Shown: in pieces, positions 8,740 through 17,557 of the stretch
Layout: the number at the start of each line of letters is the position of its first letter
How positions within the stretch are numbered: position 1 is the stretch's first letter
NCBI RefSeq assembly: GCF_000473165.1
Contig: NZ_KI421504.1
Span: 3,138,094-3,202,093, forward strand
Direction: 5' to 3'
DNA length: 64,000 nt
DNA from: Leisingera aquimarina DSM 24565
Lineage (GTDB): Bacteria; Pseudomonadota; Alphaproteobacteria; Rhodobacterales; Rhodobacteraceae
Notes under the pieces: model-generated
Database searches by the model: none
The model's input: only the letters and a program-made list of their open reading frames with translations
What the model was told of the DNA's origin: nothing
Made by a program: the position numbers and the translations under genes

Positions 8740-11700
8740 TTACTCAGCCGCCTGTTTCAGCGGCACGCCGCCCTGGCGCAGGGCGGCCAGAAGCTCCTCG
8801 CGGCGCTTGGCGGCCTTTTGCTCGTTCGCCATCTTCACCGGGCCGAAGCCTCGGATCTGCAGCGGCAGTTCGGCCAGCGCCAGCAGAGGCTCCGTGATCT
8901 CCGGGCTGGCTTTCGGCAGCCATTCTTTCATGTCACCCTCGTACTGCTTGATCAATGCGCGCTCCATCTTGCGCTCTGCGGTGTAACCAAAGATGTCGAG
9001 AGGGGTGCCGCGCAGGGACTTAAGCTTGGCCAGCAGGCGGAAACCGCGTTCCATGCCGGCGCTGAACTTGCGTTTTTTCGGGCGGCCGTCCGGGTCAGAA
9101 CCGCCCAGCATCGGCGGGGCCAGGTGGTAGGACAGCTTGAGGTCGCCCTCGAACTCCGCTTCCGCCTTGGCGCGGCTGTCCAGCAGCAGGCGGGCGACTT
9201 CATATTCGTCCTTGTAGGACAACAGCTTGTGATAGCCTTTTGCCACCGCTTCTTTCAGCGCGGAATCGCTGATGCCGTCCAGAAACTTGGCATAGCGCTT
9301 GGCCAGGCCCTTGCCCTGGTAGGCCACCAGATGATCAGCGCGGAAGGCGATTTTTTCTTCAAGCGTTTTCGGCTTGTCCACGGCCTGCGGCTGGATCAGC
9401 TTGGCGGCCTCTTCCGGGTGCAGCACCGCCCAGCGGCCGATGTCGAAGGCACGCTTGTTGCGCTCCACAGCAGCGCCATTCATCTCAATCGCCTGTTCGA
9501 TCGCCTCGTGGCTGACAGGCACCAGGCCCTTTTGCCAGGCACCGCCGAACACCATCATATTCGAGAAGATCGAATCGCCCATCGCAGCCCGGGCCAGGTC
9601 AGAGGCATCGAACAGGTCCAGCCGGTCGCGCAGGCGGGCCTGCAGGGCCAGTTCCAGCCGGTCCGACGGCACTTTGAACTCGGTGTTCTTGGTGAACTCG
9701 CCGGTGATGATCTCGTGGCTGTTCACAACCGCACCGGTCTGGCCGGTGGTGGTGAGGCCCAGGGTCTTGGCGCCGGCGCTGACCACCAGGTCGCCGCCGA
9801 TCAGCGCATGTGCTTCGCCGGTGGCGACGCGGATCGCCGAGATGTCTTCGGGGGTGTTGGCGATCCGGCAGTGGATATGCACCGCGCCGCCCTTCTGGGC
9901 GAGGCCGGCCATTTCCATCAGCCCGGCGCCTTTGCCGTCGATCTGCGCGGCTTGCGCCAGCACTGCGCCGATGGTCACAACGCCAGTGCCGCCGACGCCG
10001 GTGATCACCACGTTGTGGGTGCCGTCAATCTCCGGCAGCTGCGGCATCGGCAGATGCGGCAGGTCGATGTCGGCTGTCGCCTCCTTGCGGATCTTGGCGC
10101 CTTCCACTGTCACAAAGGACGGGCAGAAACCGTTTACACAGGAGAAATCCTTGTTGCACGACGACTGGTCAATCGCGCGTTTGCGGCCCAGTTCGGTGTC
10201 CTTGGGCACAATGGAGACGCAGTTGGACTGCACCCCGCAATCGCCGCAGCCCTCGCAGACGTCGGTGTTGATGAACACCCGCTGGTCCGGATCCGGGAAC
10301 TGGCCCTTCTTGCGCCGGCGGCGTTTCTCGGCCGCACAAGTCTGGATGTAGATAATGGCTGAGACGCCCTCCACCTCTTCAAACTCACGCTGGATTTTCA
10401 TCATCTCGGCGCGTTCATGCATCCGCATGCCCGCCGGGAACAGGGCGGCATCCACGTCCTCTTTCTCGTCATAGACCACGGCCATGGTCTTGACCCCCAT
10501 CGCGGTCAGCTCATGTGCGATCTGCTGTGCGGTAAGGCCGCCCTCGGCCTGCTGGCCGCCGGTCATGGCCACCGCGTCATTATAGAGGATCTTGTAGGTA
10601 ATGTTGGTGCCTTCGGCGAGCGCGGCACGGATCGCCTGCACGCCGGAGTGGTTATAAGTGCCGTCGCCAAGGTTCTGGAACACATGCTTACGGTTGGAGA
10701 ACGGCGCCTCGCCCACCCAGTTTACGCCTTCGCCGCCCATGTGGGTGAAACCGGTGGTTTCGCGGTCCATCCACTGCACCATGAAGTGGCAGCCGATGCC
10801 GGCATAGGCGCGGGACCCTTCCGGCAGGCGGGTTGAGGAGTTGTGCGGGCAGCCGGAACAGAAGTAGGGCAGCCGGGTGGCGATTTCCTCGGCGTTGTCG
10901 GCGCGGCGCGCCTCTGCCAGGCCTTCCAGGCCGGCGCGGATGGCCTCGGTTTCGCGGCCTTCTTCGATCAGGATACCGCCCAGTTTCTCGGCGATCATGA
11001 TCGGATCCAGCGCATAACGGGTCGGGAACAGCTCCTCGCGGTGCATGCTGCCGGCGCCGCCCTTGTACCAGCCGTAAACCCGGCGGCCCTGGCGGTCATC
11101 AAAGATCGCTTCCTTGATTTGGATCTCGATCAGCTTGCGCTTTTCCTCAACCACAACGATCAGGTCCAGCCCTTCGGCCCAGTCGTGGAAGCCTTTCATG
11201 TCCATAGGGAACGTCTGGCCCACCTTATAGGTGGTCAGTCCCAGCCGTTCGGCCATGTTTTCGTCGATGTTCAACAGCTTCAGCGCATGCACTAGATCAA
11301 GCCAGTTCTTGCCCGCAGCAACAAACCCGATCTTGGCGCCGGGCTTGCCCCACATGCGCTTGTCCATCTTGTTGGCGTGGCTGAACGCCTCTGCCGCAAA
11401 GCGCTTGTAGTCGATGATCCGGTCTTCTTGGCGGAAGCGGTCGTCGTCCAGGCGGATGTTCAACCCGTCGGCCGGCATGTCAAATTCCGGTGTGACCAGC
11501 TGCATCCGGTCCGGGCTGGCGTCCACAACCGAAGTGACCTCAATCGTATCTTTCATGGTCTTGAGGCCGGTCCACAAACCCGAGAAGCGGCTGAGCGCAT
11601 AGCCGTAGATGCCGTAATCCAGGATCTCCTGAACACCCGCCGGGCTGACGATCGGCAGGTAGCAATCCAACAGCGACCATTCCGACTGGTGCAGCACGGT

Positions 11701-12159
11701 GGAGCTTTCGCCGGTGTGGTCATCACCCATTGCCAGCAGCACGCCGCCGTGTTTCGACGAGCCGGCCATATTGGCATGGCGGATCGCATCACCCGAGCGG
11801 TCGACGCCCGGCCCTTTGCCGTACCACAGGCCAAAGACGCCGTCGTATTTGCCTTCGCCGCGGACTTCGGCCTGCTGCGCACCCCACAGGGCGGTCACGG
11901 CCAGATCTTCATTCAACCCGTATTGAAAGGTAACGTCTGCCGCCTTCAGCTGTTTCTCGGCCTTGCTCATCTGCAGATCGACGGCCCCAAGGGGCGAGCC
12001 GCGGTAGCCGGTGACAAGCCCGGCGGTATTGAGACCTGCAGCCATGTCGCGGTGTTTCTGCATCAGCATCAGCCGCACCAAGGCCTGGGTGCCATTCAAC
12101 AGCACCGGCGATTTCGTCAGGTCATACTTGTCGTTGAGTGATATTTTCGGCGTGCTCAT
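8740..12159 (-). CDS. Indolepyruvate ferredoxin oxidoreductase (fused alpha/beta)
   Basis: The 1139-residue enzyme oxidatively decarboxylates aryl- or other 2-oxo acids to acyl-CoA with reduction of ferredoxin, in aromatic or branched amino-acid catabolism. The N-terminal two thirds contain the pyrimidine- and TPP-binding regions. A bacterial-type ferredoxin motif follows near residues 636-648 (CEGCGDCGVQSNC), and a second cysteine-rich stretch near residue 670 (SSCNKDFSCVNGFCPSF). The C-terminal part is the gamma/beta-like domain beginning around NVVITGVGGTGVV. The start is supported by GAGGAGG 5 nt upstream. The divergent LysR gene 170 bp away is the natural candidate regulator. Confidence 0.93.
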   Translation of the reverse strand: MSTPKISLNDKYDLTKSPVLLNGTQALVRLMLMQKHRDMAAGLNTAGLVTGYRGSPLGAVDLQMSKAEKQLKAADVTFQYGLNEDLAVTALWGAQQAEVRGEGKYDGVFGLWYGKGPGVDRSGDAIRHANMAGSSKHGGVLLAMGDDHTGESSTVLHQSEWSLLDCYLPIVSPAGVQEILDYGIYGYALSRFSGLWTGLKTMKDTIEVTSVVDASPDRMQLVTPEFDMPADGLNIRLDDDRFRQEDRIIDYKRFAAEAFSHANKMDKRMWGKPGAKIGFVAAGKNWLDLVHALKLLNIDENMAERLGLTTYKVGQTFPMDMKGFHDWAEGLDLIVVVEEKRKLIEIQIKEAIFDDRQGRRVYGWYKGGAGSMHREELFPTRYALDPIMIAEKLGGILIEEGRETEAIRAGLEGLAEARRADNAEEIATRLPYFCSGCPHNSSTRLPEGSRAYAGIGCHFMVQWMDRETTGFTHMGGEGVNWVGEAPFSNRKHVFQNLGDGTYNHSGVQAIRAALAEGTNITYKILYNDAVAMTGGQQAEGGLTAQQIAHELTAMGVKTMAVVYDEKEDVDAALFPAGMRMHERAEMMKIQREFEEVEGVSAIIYIQTCAAEKRRRRKKGQFPDPDQRVFINTDVCEGCGDCGVQSNCVSIVPKDTELGRKRAIDQSSCNKDFSCVNGFCPSFVTVEGAKIRKEATADIDLPHLPMPQLPEIDGTHNVVITGVGGTGVVTIGAVLAQAAQIDGKGAGLMEMAGLAQKGGAVHIHCRIANTPEDISAIRVATGEAHALIGGDLVVSAGAKTLGLTTTGQTGAVVNSHEIITGEFTKNTEFKVPSDRLELALQARLRDRLDLFDASDLARAAMGDSIFSNMMVFGGAWQKGLVPVSHEAIEQAIEMNGAAVERNKRAFDIGRWAVLHPEEAAKLIQPQAVDKPKTLEEKIAFRADHLVAYQGKGLAKRYAKFLDGISDSALKEAVAKGYHKLLSYKDEYEVARLLLDSRAKAEAEFEGDLKLSYHLAPPMLGGSDPDGRPKKRKFSAGMERGFRLLAKLKSLRGTPLDIFGYTAERKMERALIKQYEGDMKEWLPKASPEITEPLLALAELPLQIRGFGPVKMANEQKAAKRREELLAALRQGGVPLKQAAE

Positions 12160-12207
12160 CGTGGCCTCCTCAACCGGGATTAGCTTGCACTTTCTGCCTC
12201 CAAGAAT

Positions 12208-12226
12208 AGGTCATAATTACTGACCT
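12208..12226. promoter_or_regulatory. Candidate LysR-type operator between ior and lysR
   Basis: A perfect dyad AGGTCA-N7-TGACCT sits in the 170-bp divergent intergenic region, 49 bp upstream of the oxidoreductase start and 103 bp upstream of the LysR gene. The T-N11-A geometry and the divergent layout fit binding by the adjacent LysR protein; this is inference. Confidence 0.55.
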
Positions 12227-12328
12227 GAATAGCCGCTTTTTTTTCGTTTTTGCTCGCTTGCGTCACGGAAACTGATACATAACTAAGATTTCATACAGTC
12301 GGCCCCAAACGCACAGAAAGTAACGCAT

Positions 12329-13234
12329 ATGGATTGGGATAAGCTCAGAATATTTCACGCGGTAGCCGATGCGGGCAGCCTGACCCATGCCGGGGACAGG
12401 CTGAATCTGTCGCAATCGGCGGTCAGCCGCCAGATTCGGGCGCTGGAGGAAAGCCTGAATGCGACGCTTTTCCACCGTCATGCGCGGGGACTGATTCTCA
12501 CCGAACAGGGTGAACTGCTGTTTGATGCCACCCAATCCATGTCCACCCGGCTTGAAGCGGCCTCTGCCCGCATCCGCGACAGCGAAGAGGAAGTGTTCGG
12601 TGAATTGCGTGTCACAACCACTGTGGGGTTCGGCACCCTTTGGCTCGCCCCGCGTCTGACTAAACTGTATGAACAATACCCCAATCTGAAAATCGACCTG
12701 ATGCTGGAGGAACGTGTTCTGGACTTGCCGATGCGCGAGGCTGATGTGGCCATCCGCATGAAGGAGCCCAGCCAGGCCGATCTGGTGCGCAAACGGCTGA
12801 TGACGGTGCGGATGGGTCTTTATGCCTCTCCAACCTACCTGGAACAGCGCGGCACCTTGGAAACCGTTGAAGACATTTCCCAGCACCGGCTGATCTGTCA
12901 GAACCAGCGCTCCGCCCAAGTGGGCTCAGCCGCGGTTCTTGGCAAAATGCTGATGGCTCACAACCCGGGATCGCTGCTGACCGTCAACAACTATTTCGGC
13001 GTGCTGCAGGGCGTGCTGCACAATCTGGGGGTCGGCATTCTGCCGGATTACGTGACCGAGGAATTCCCGCAACTGGTCGAGGTGCTGCCGGAAGAGGATC
13101 AGCACAGCGTTCCGGTCTACCTCGCCTATCCCGAAGAACTGCGCCATTCGCAGCGGGTCGGTGCGTTCCGCGACTTTGTGCAATCCGAAATCATGGCACA
13201 TCGGAAGCATATGAAAGAGCTGGGGAAACTCTGA
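12329..13234 (+). CDS. LysR family transcriptional regulator
   Basis: This 301-residue regulator has an N-terminal winged helix-turn-helix (about residues 1-60, with GSLTHAGDRLNLSQSAVSRQ as recognition region) and a C-terminal periplasmic-binding-like effector domain (about 90-295). It is divergent from the indolepyruvate oxidoreductase gene and shares a promoter region containing a perfect inverted repeat, so it probably controls that gene and itself. The effector is unknown; an aromatic 2-oxo acid would be logical but is not shown by the sequence. Confidence 0.88.
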   Translation: MDWDKLRIFHAVADAGSLTHAGDRLNLSQSAVSRQIRALEESLNATLFHRHARGLILTEQGELLFDATQSMSTRLEAASARIRDSEEEVFGELRVTTTVGFGTLWLAPRLTKLYEQYPNLKIDLMLEERVLDLPMREADVAIRMKEPSQADLVRKRLMTVRMGLYASPTYLEQRGTLETVEDISQHRLICQNQRSAQVGSAAVLGKMLMAHNPGSLLTVNNYFGVLQGVLHNLGVGILPDYVTEEFPQLVEVLPEEDQHSVPVYLAYPEELRHSQRVGAFRDFVQSEIMAHRKHMKELGKL

Positions 13235-13370
13235 ACCCCGCCGGCGCCTCAGCTGCCCGAATTCGCGCTGCATGGCAGCGATTGGACCGGTTTTGAATTG
13301 TTCGAACCGGTGCAGCGCCCCAAGCCATGCAATTTCCGCATACCAGCATTGACCCTTCTTTGACATTAAT

Positions 13371-13383
13371 CCCCTTGAAGGGG
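13371..13383. repeat. Short perfect palindrome CCCCTTGAAGGGG
   Basis: This 13-bp inverted repeat lies 137 bp downstream of the LysR stop and just before the sRNA candidate. A partial echo (CCCTAAAGGGG) occurs about 130 bp further on. It could be an operator or a short hairpin; nothing in the sequence decides between them. Confidence 0.35.
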
Positions 13384-13395
13384 CAGGCCCGGCGC

Positions 13396-13487
13396 CCTAA
13401 ATGAAGCTCATGGAGGCGGCGGCTTCGCCCCCCTTCATACCTCCCTGTTGGACTTCGGCCGAGCTTAGTGCTCGGCCTTTTTTTTGG
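13396..13487 (+). ncRNA. Candidate small RNA with strong terminator (mmgR/suhB-like layout)
   Basis: Two hairpins flank an unpaired CU-rich stretch. The first pairs ATGAAG (13401-13406) with CTTCAT (13433-13438). The second is a perfect 8-bp stem with a 5-nt loop (13458-13478) followed by nine Ts, a textbook terminator. The linker ACCTCCCTGTT resembles an anti-Shine-Dalgarno seed. No ORF leads into the terminator; the nearest upstream stop is 13234. The layout recalls the alphaproteobacterial mmgR/suhB (alpha-r8) sRNA family from memory. A TTGACA at 13360-13365 could be part of the promoter, but no good -10 is evident. It could instead simply end the LysR transcript. Confidence 0.45.
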
Positions 13488-13867
13488 CCGTAACACATTG
13501 ACCCTAAAGGGGTATTGATCGTCGGGCAATCTGGATCCGCGCCTCCTGATCCTTACAGCTTCCGGCGGCCTTCCGGCGGGGCCGGACATGCCCTTGGATA
13601 GCAAAGCGGAAAAAACAAAGTCTTTTATTTTCTTTTTCAAACCGCAGCCGACTTTCGCCATGCTTGTAATTTCAGCACCTTGCCGGCTGCGCGCCCGCAA
13701 ATCTACCGCTTTGAAAAGACTAAAGCTTAACCCTGTGCAGCGGATCAGCCGCTGCGGCGCAAAGACGCCTCTGCCGGCATCTGCCCGGGAGCCGGCTGAT
13801 TCCGCTTCCCCCGCGCCCCTCCTTGCCCTAAAAGGCGCGCAATCGCAGCCATTGGGGACGTTTACGG
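13488..13867. other. Intergenic stretch before purL, no gene seen
   Basis: After the terminator there is relatively T/A-rich DNA (about 13605-13640) and then normal-GC sequence up to purL. A 101-codon frame at 13588-13893 overlaps purL and has no recognisable motif, so it is not called. I recognise no riboswitch here. The purL promoter presumably lies here. Confidence 0.5.
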
Positions 13868-16033
13868 ATGCAGGAACCCGCCATCACGCCTGAACTGATT
13901 GCCAATCACGGGCTGAAGCCCGACGAATACGATCTGATCCTGGAAATCATCGGGCGCGAGCCGACGTTCACCGAGCTGGGCATCTTCTCGGCAATGTGGA
14001 ACGAGCACTGCTCTTACAAGTCCTCCAAGAAATGGCTGCGCACCCTGCCGACCGACGGTCCGCAAGTGATCTGTGGCCCCGGCGAAAACGCTGGCATCGT
14101 GGATATCGGCGATGGCGACGCCGTGGTGTTCAAGATGGAAAGCCACAATCACCCCTCCTACATCGAACCCTATCAGGGCGCGGCAACCGGGGTTGGCGGC
14201 ATCTTGCGCGATGTCTTCACCATGGGCGCGCGGCCCATCGCCTCGATGAACTCGCTGTCCTTCGGCGAGCCGTCCCACCACAAGACCCGTCAGCTGGTCA
14301 ACGGCGTGGTTGAGGGCATCGGCGGTTACGGCAACTGCTTTGGTGTTCCTTGCGCGGGCGGTGAAGTCCGTTTCCACCCCGCCTATAACGGCAACTGCCT
14401 GGTGAACGCCTTTGCCGCTGGCCTGGCCAAGACCGACAGCATTTTCTACTCCGCCGCATCCGGCGTTGGCATGCCGGTTGTGTACCTTGGCGCCAAAACC
14501 GGCCGTGACGGCGTTGGCGGTGCCACCATGGCGTCCGCCGAATTTGATGACACCATCGAAGAAAAGCGCCCCACCGTTCAGGTTGGCGACCCCTTCACCG
14601 AAAAGCGCCTGATGGAAGCCACGCTGGAGCTGATGCAGACCGGCGCGGTGATCTCGATCCAGGACATGGGCGCTGCCGGCCTCACCTGTTCTGCCGTGGA
14701 AATGGGCGACAAGGGCAAGCTGGGCGTCAAGCTGAACCTCGAAGACGTGCCGCAGCGCGAAGAGAACATGACAGCCTACGAGATGATGCTGTCGGAATCT
14801 CAGGAACGCATGCTGATGGTGCTGAAGCCCGAGCTGGAAGCCGACGCCCGCGCCGTGTTCGAAAAATGGGACCTGGATTTTGCCATCGTCGGTGAAACCA
14901 TTGCCGAGGACCGCTTCCTGATCCTGCACAACGGTGAAGTGAAAGCGGATCTGGTGCTGTCGAAACTGGCCTCTACCGCGCCGGAATACGACCGCCCCTG
15001 GGTTCCGACCCCGGCAGCCGAGCCGTTGACCGATGCCGACGTGCCCACCATCGACCCGATTGACGGCCTTAAGGCGCTGCTGACCTCGCCGAACTACGCG
15101 GGCAAGCAGTGGGTCTATGAACAATACGACACCACCGTGATGGGCGACACCGCCCGCCGGCCCGGTGCGGGTTCGGGCATTGTCCGGGTGCATGGCACGG
15201 ATAAGAAGCTGGCCTTCACCTCCGACGTGACCCCGCGCTACGTCAAGGCAAACCCGTTCGAGGGCGGTAAACAGGCCGTGGCCGAGGCGTACCGAAACCT
15301 GACAGCTGTAGGCGCCAAGCCCTTGGCAACAACAGATAACCTAAACTTTGGCAACCCCGAAAAGCCCGAGATCATGGGCCAGTTCGTCGGCGCCATCAAA
15401 GGCATCGGCGAGGCAGTTGCCGCACTCGACATGCCGATCGTCTCCGGCAACGTATCGCTGTACAATGAAACCGACGGCAAGGGCATCCTGCCGACCCCGA
15501 CCATCGGCGCCGTGGGCCTGATCGCTGCCGGCGAAGAGCCGATCATTGGCGAGGCCCGCGACGGCCATGTGGCGCTGCTGGTGGGCGAAACCGTGGGCCA
15601 TCTGGGCCAGTCGGCGCTGCTGGCAGAGGTGTTCAACCGCGAGGACGGCGACGCGCCGGCGGTTGATCTGGAGGCCGAAAAGCGCAATGGCGAGTTCATC
15701 CGCGCCAACCGCGAGCTGATCAAAGCCTGCACCGACCTTGGCGACGGCGGCCTGGCACTGGCAGCGTTTGAGATGGCCGAAGAGGCCGGCGTCGGCGTGC
15801 AGATCGATGCGGGCGACACCCAGACCGTGTTCGGCGAGGATCAGGCGCGCTACCTGATTGCCTGCAATTTCGATCAGGCCGAAGGGCTGATGCTGGCCGC
15901 CGGCCAGGCAGGTGTGACCATTACCTCTGTCGGTAAATTCGGTGGCGACACGGTGAAAATCGGTGGTTCCGAGGCGCCGCTCGCCGAGCTGAAGGACGTT
16001 TTCCGTTCCAGCTTTGCTGCTGCTGTCGCCTGA
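13868..16033 (+). CDS. purL: Phosphoribosylformylglycinamidine synthase subunit PurL
   Basis: PurL is the ATP-dependent synthetase subunit of the PurLQS complex that converts FGAR to FGAM in purine biosynthesis. The 721-residue length is that of the small, multi-subunit PurL form. Diagnostic segments are [15 protein letters not shown] near residue 40, [19 protein letters not shown] near 95, and the second AIRS-like half around [12 protein letters not shown]. PurQ and PurS are not in the window, so the complex is encoded at separate sites or outside it. Confidence 0.97.
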   Translation: MQEPAITPELIANHGLKPDEYDLILEIIGREPTFTELGIFSAMWNEHCSYKSSKKWLRTLPTDGPQVICGPGENAGIVDIGDGDAVVFKMESHNHPSYIEPYQGAATGVGGILRDVFTMGARPIASMNSLSFGEPSHHKTRQLVNGVVEGIGGYGNCFGVPCAGGEVRFHPAYNGNCLVNAFAAGLAKTDSIFYSAASGVGMPVVYLGAKTGRDGVGGATMASAEFDDTIEEKRPTVQVGDPFTEKRLMEATLELMQTGAVISIQDMGAAGLTCSAVEMGDKGKLGVKLNLEDVPQREENMTAYEMMLSESQERMLMVLKPELEADARAVFEKWDLDFAIVGETIAEDRFLILHNGEVKADLVLSKLASTAPEYDRPWVPTPAAEPLTDADVPTIDPIDGLKALLTSPNYAGKQWVYEQYDTTVMGDTARRPGAGSGIVRVHGTDKKLAFTSDVTPRYVKANPFEGGKQAVAEAYRNLTAVGAKPLATTDNLNFGNPEKPEIMGQFVGAIKGIGEAVAALDMPIVSGNVSLYNETDGKGILPTPTIGAVGLIAAGEEPIIGEARDGHVALLVGETVGHLGQSALLAEVFNREDGDAPAVDLEAEKRNGEFIRANRELIKACTDLGDGGLALAAFEMAEEAGVGVQIDAGDTQTVFGEDQARYLIACNFDQAEGLMLAAGQAGVTITSVGKFGGDTVKIGGSEAPLAELKDVFRSSFAAAVA

Positions 16034-16134
16034 TAAAAACACGCGGCGCCTTTTACCCGGCGCCGCAGCAGACTGATGCTTAGGGTGGGGTGGCGCAGCT
16101 GTCCCGCCCTTTCTTTTGACACGGGGACCGGCCC

Positions 16135-16653
16135 ATGACCCTTCCTGAGCTGACAGAGGATTGCAGCCGCTGCGCCGCCCTGTGCTGCCTTGCCTATCCG
16201 TTTGAGGCGCATGAGGACTTTGATCTGCTCAAAGACGCAGACACGCCCTGCCCCAACCTTGGCCCGGATTTCCGCTGCACCATCCACGGTGATCTGGCGA
16301 CTTGCGGCTTTGGCGGGTGTGTGGCCTATTCCTGCGCCGGCGCCGGCCAGCGTGTGACGCAAGTGCTGTTTGACGGCGAAACCTGGCGCGACGATCCCGA
16401 CCTGCTGCCTCATATGACCTATGCGCTGCGGGTGCTGCGGCCCATTCACGAAGCGCTTCTGGTACTGCAGGAAGCCACCGCTCTGCCCTTGCCGCGGGAC
16501 CTGCAAACCCGCTGCGCAGACCTGACTGCAGCACTTTGTCCGCAATCCCCCTCCTCAGTCTGGGACTTTGAGGAGGAAGCCGTGCAAGACGCCTTGGCGG
16601 CAGTGCCGGAATTTGTCGAAACCCTTGCCCCTTTTGCACAGGACGGCGGTTAA
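16135..16653 (+). CDS. Cysteine-rich protein with putative metal-binding N-terminal domain
   Basis: The 172-residue protein has a dense cysteine cluster in the first 65 residues (EDCSRCAALCCLAYPF, DTPCPNL, FRCTIHGDL, GFGGCVAYSCAGAGQ). The second half is helical and cysteine-poor apart from two Cys. The cluster resembles the N-terminal domain found in front of some pentapeptide-repeat proteins, but no pentapeptide repeats follow. A zinc or iron-sulfur site is plausible; function is unknown. It lies between purL and bolA/grxD. A link with Fe-S handling through its neighbours is only suggestive. Confidence 0.7.
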   Translation: MTLPELTEDCSRCAALCCLAYPFEAHEDFDLLKDADTPCPNLGPDFRCTIHGDLATCGFGGCVAYSCAGAGQRVTQVLFDGETWRDDPDLLPHMTYALRVLRPIHEALLVLQEATALPLPRDLQTRCADLTAALCPQSPSSVWDFEEEAVQDALAAVPEFVETLAPFAQDGG

Positions 16654-16718
16654 TCCCGCTTGCACAGCCCCCGGTGCCAACCTACATTTTTACCAAACAA
16701 GACAAAGGACTTCCCCGG

Positions 16719-16955
16719 ATGCCCATGCAAGCCCACGAAATCGAAGAACTGCTGCGCGAGAGCTTCCCCGACGCTGAAATCCAGGTGGCCGGCACCGACG
16801 GCGTGCATATGTCGGCAATGGTTGTCGACGAAAGCTTCCGCGGCAAGAACCGCGTCCAGCAGCAGCGCGCCGTCTATGCCGCGCTGAAAGGCAAGATGGA
16901 CGGCCCCGACGGCGAGCTGCACGCCCTGGCACTGACCACCAAGGCGCCTGAGTAA
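16719..16955 (+). CDS. BolA family protein
   Basis: This 78-residue protein has the BolA fold pattern (HEIEELLRESFPDAEIQVAG, then FRGKNRVQQQRAVYAALKG). The frame is open from 16674, but the first 15 codons do not resemble BolA, so ATG 16719 is preferred. BolA proteins form [2Fe-2S]-bridged complexes with monothiol glutaredoxins (family knowledge). The grxD gene follows about 145 bp downstream with one small ORF between, so the pair probably works together in Fe-S sensing or trafficking. Confidence 0.9.
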   Translation: MPMQAHEIEELLRESFPDAEIQVAGTDGVHMSAMVVDESFRGKNRVQQQRAVYAALKGKMDGPDGELHALALTTKAPE

Positions 16956-16959
16956 CGGA

Positions 16960-17103
16960 ATGGATTGGCTGCTTGAATTTGCGGGAAATCAAGTTTCTCC
17001 GGCTGCGGCCCTTTTATTGCTGCCCATTGTGGCATATCTCGCGCTCAACGACTTTATGCCAGTCCACCCGCGGCGGCACGACGAAAAGGACATAAACCAA
17101 TGA
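16960..17103 (+). CDS. Small single-pass membrane protein between bolA and grxD
   Basis: A 47-residue ORF starts 4 bp after the bolA stop and its stop overlaps the grxD start as ATGA. It encodes a short amphipathic start ([10 protein letters not shown]), one hydrophobic segment ([19 protein letters not shown]) and a charged His/Arg/Lys tail ([13 protein letters not shown]). Tight packing on both sides strongly suggests it is translated as part of a bolA-grxD operon. It would sit in the inner membrane with the charged tail probably cytoplasmic. No family is recognised and no function is proposed. Confidence 0.72.
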   Translation: MDWLLEFAGNQVSPAAALLLLPIVAYLALNDFMPVHPRRHDEKDINQ

Positions 17104-17462
17104 CCGACGTAAAATCCCGCATCGACGAAACCGTCAAAGCCAGCGACGTGGTGCTCTTTATGAAAGGCACCAAGGAAATGCCCCAGTGCGGCTTCTCCTC
17201 GCGCGTGGCGGCAGTGCTGAACTACATCGGCGTGGACTACACCGATGTGAACGTTCTGGCGGATGAAGACATCCGCTCCGGCATCAAGGAATATTCCGAC
17301 TGGCCGACGATCCCGCAGCTCTACATCAAGGGCGAGTTTGTCGGCGGCTGCGACATCATCACCGAGATGACCCTGTCAGGCGAACTGGACGGCATGTTCG
17401 AACAGAACAGCATCACCTTCGACAAAGACGCTGCCGACAAGATCCGCGAAGCAAACGGATAA
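17100..17462 (+). CDS. grxD: Monothiol glutaredoxin, Grx4 family
   Basis: The 120-residue protein carries the CGFS active site ([14 protein letters not shown], about residues 26-39) and the glutathione-binding segments WPTIPQLYI and GGCDIITEM. Monothiol CGFS glutaredoxins carry [2Fe-2S] clusters with BolA partners. The gene is coupled to the small membrane ORF by a 4-bp overlap and ends at a strong bidirectional terminator. Confidence 0.96.
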   Translation: MTDVKSRIDETVKASDVVLFMKGTKEMPQCGFSSRVAAVLNYIGVDYTDVNVLADEDIRSGIKEYSDWPTIPQLYIKGEFVGGCDIITEMTLSGELDGMFEQNSITFDKDAADKIREANG

Positions 17463-17497
17463 GCCGGCACAGGCGTAATAGCCAAGCCTGATTTGAT

Positions 17498-17538
17498 AAA
17501 AAAGGGCCTGCCGCAATTTCTTGCGGCAGGCCCTTTTT
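17498..17538. terminator. Bidirectional terminator between grxD and an RTX gene
   Basis: A perfect 13-bp stem (17504-17516 and 17521-17533) with a TTTC loop is preceded by six As and followed by five Ts. It can terminate both grxD (plus) and the RTX-like gene ending at 17558 (minus). Confidence 0.9.
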
Positions 17539-17557
17539 CGGTTTGTTGCTGCGGCGG

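Noticed and set aside
13235-13867. Purine riboswitch in front of purL
   Set aside because: No conserved riboswitch core was recognised and the only strong hairpin is followed by a terminator about 380 bp before the gene.
13588-13893. 101-codon ORF in the gap before purL
   Set aside because: It lacks an SD and family motif and overlaps purL; treated as non-coding.
16043-16066. GC hairpin after purL as a terminator
   Set aside because: An 8-bp stem exists but there is no T-run; evidence too weak to call.
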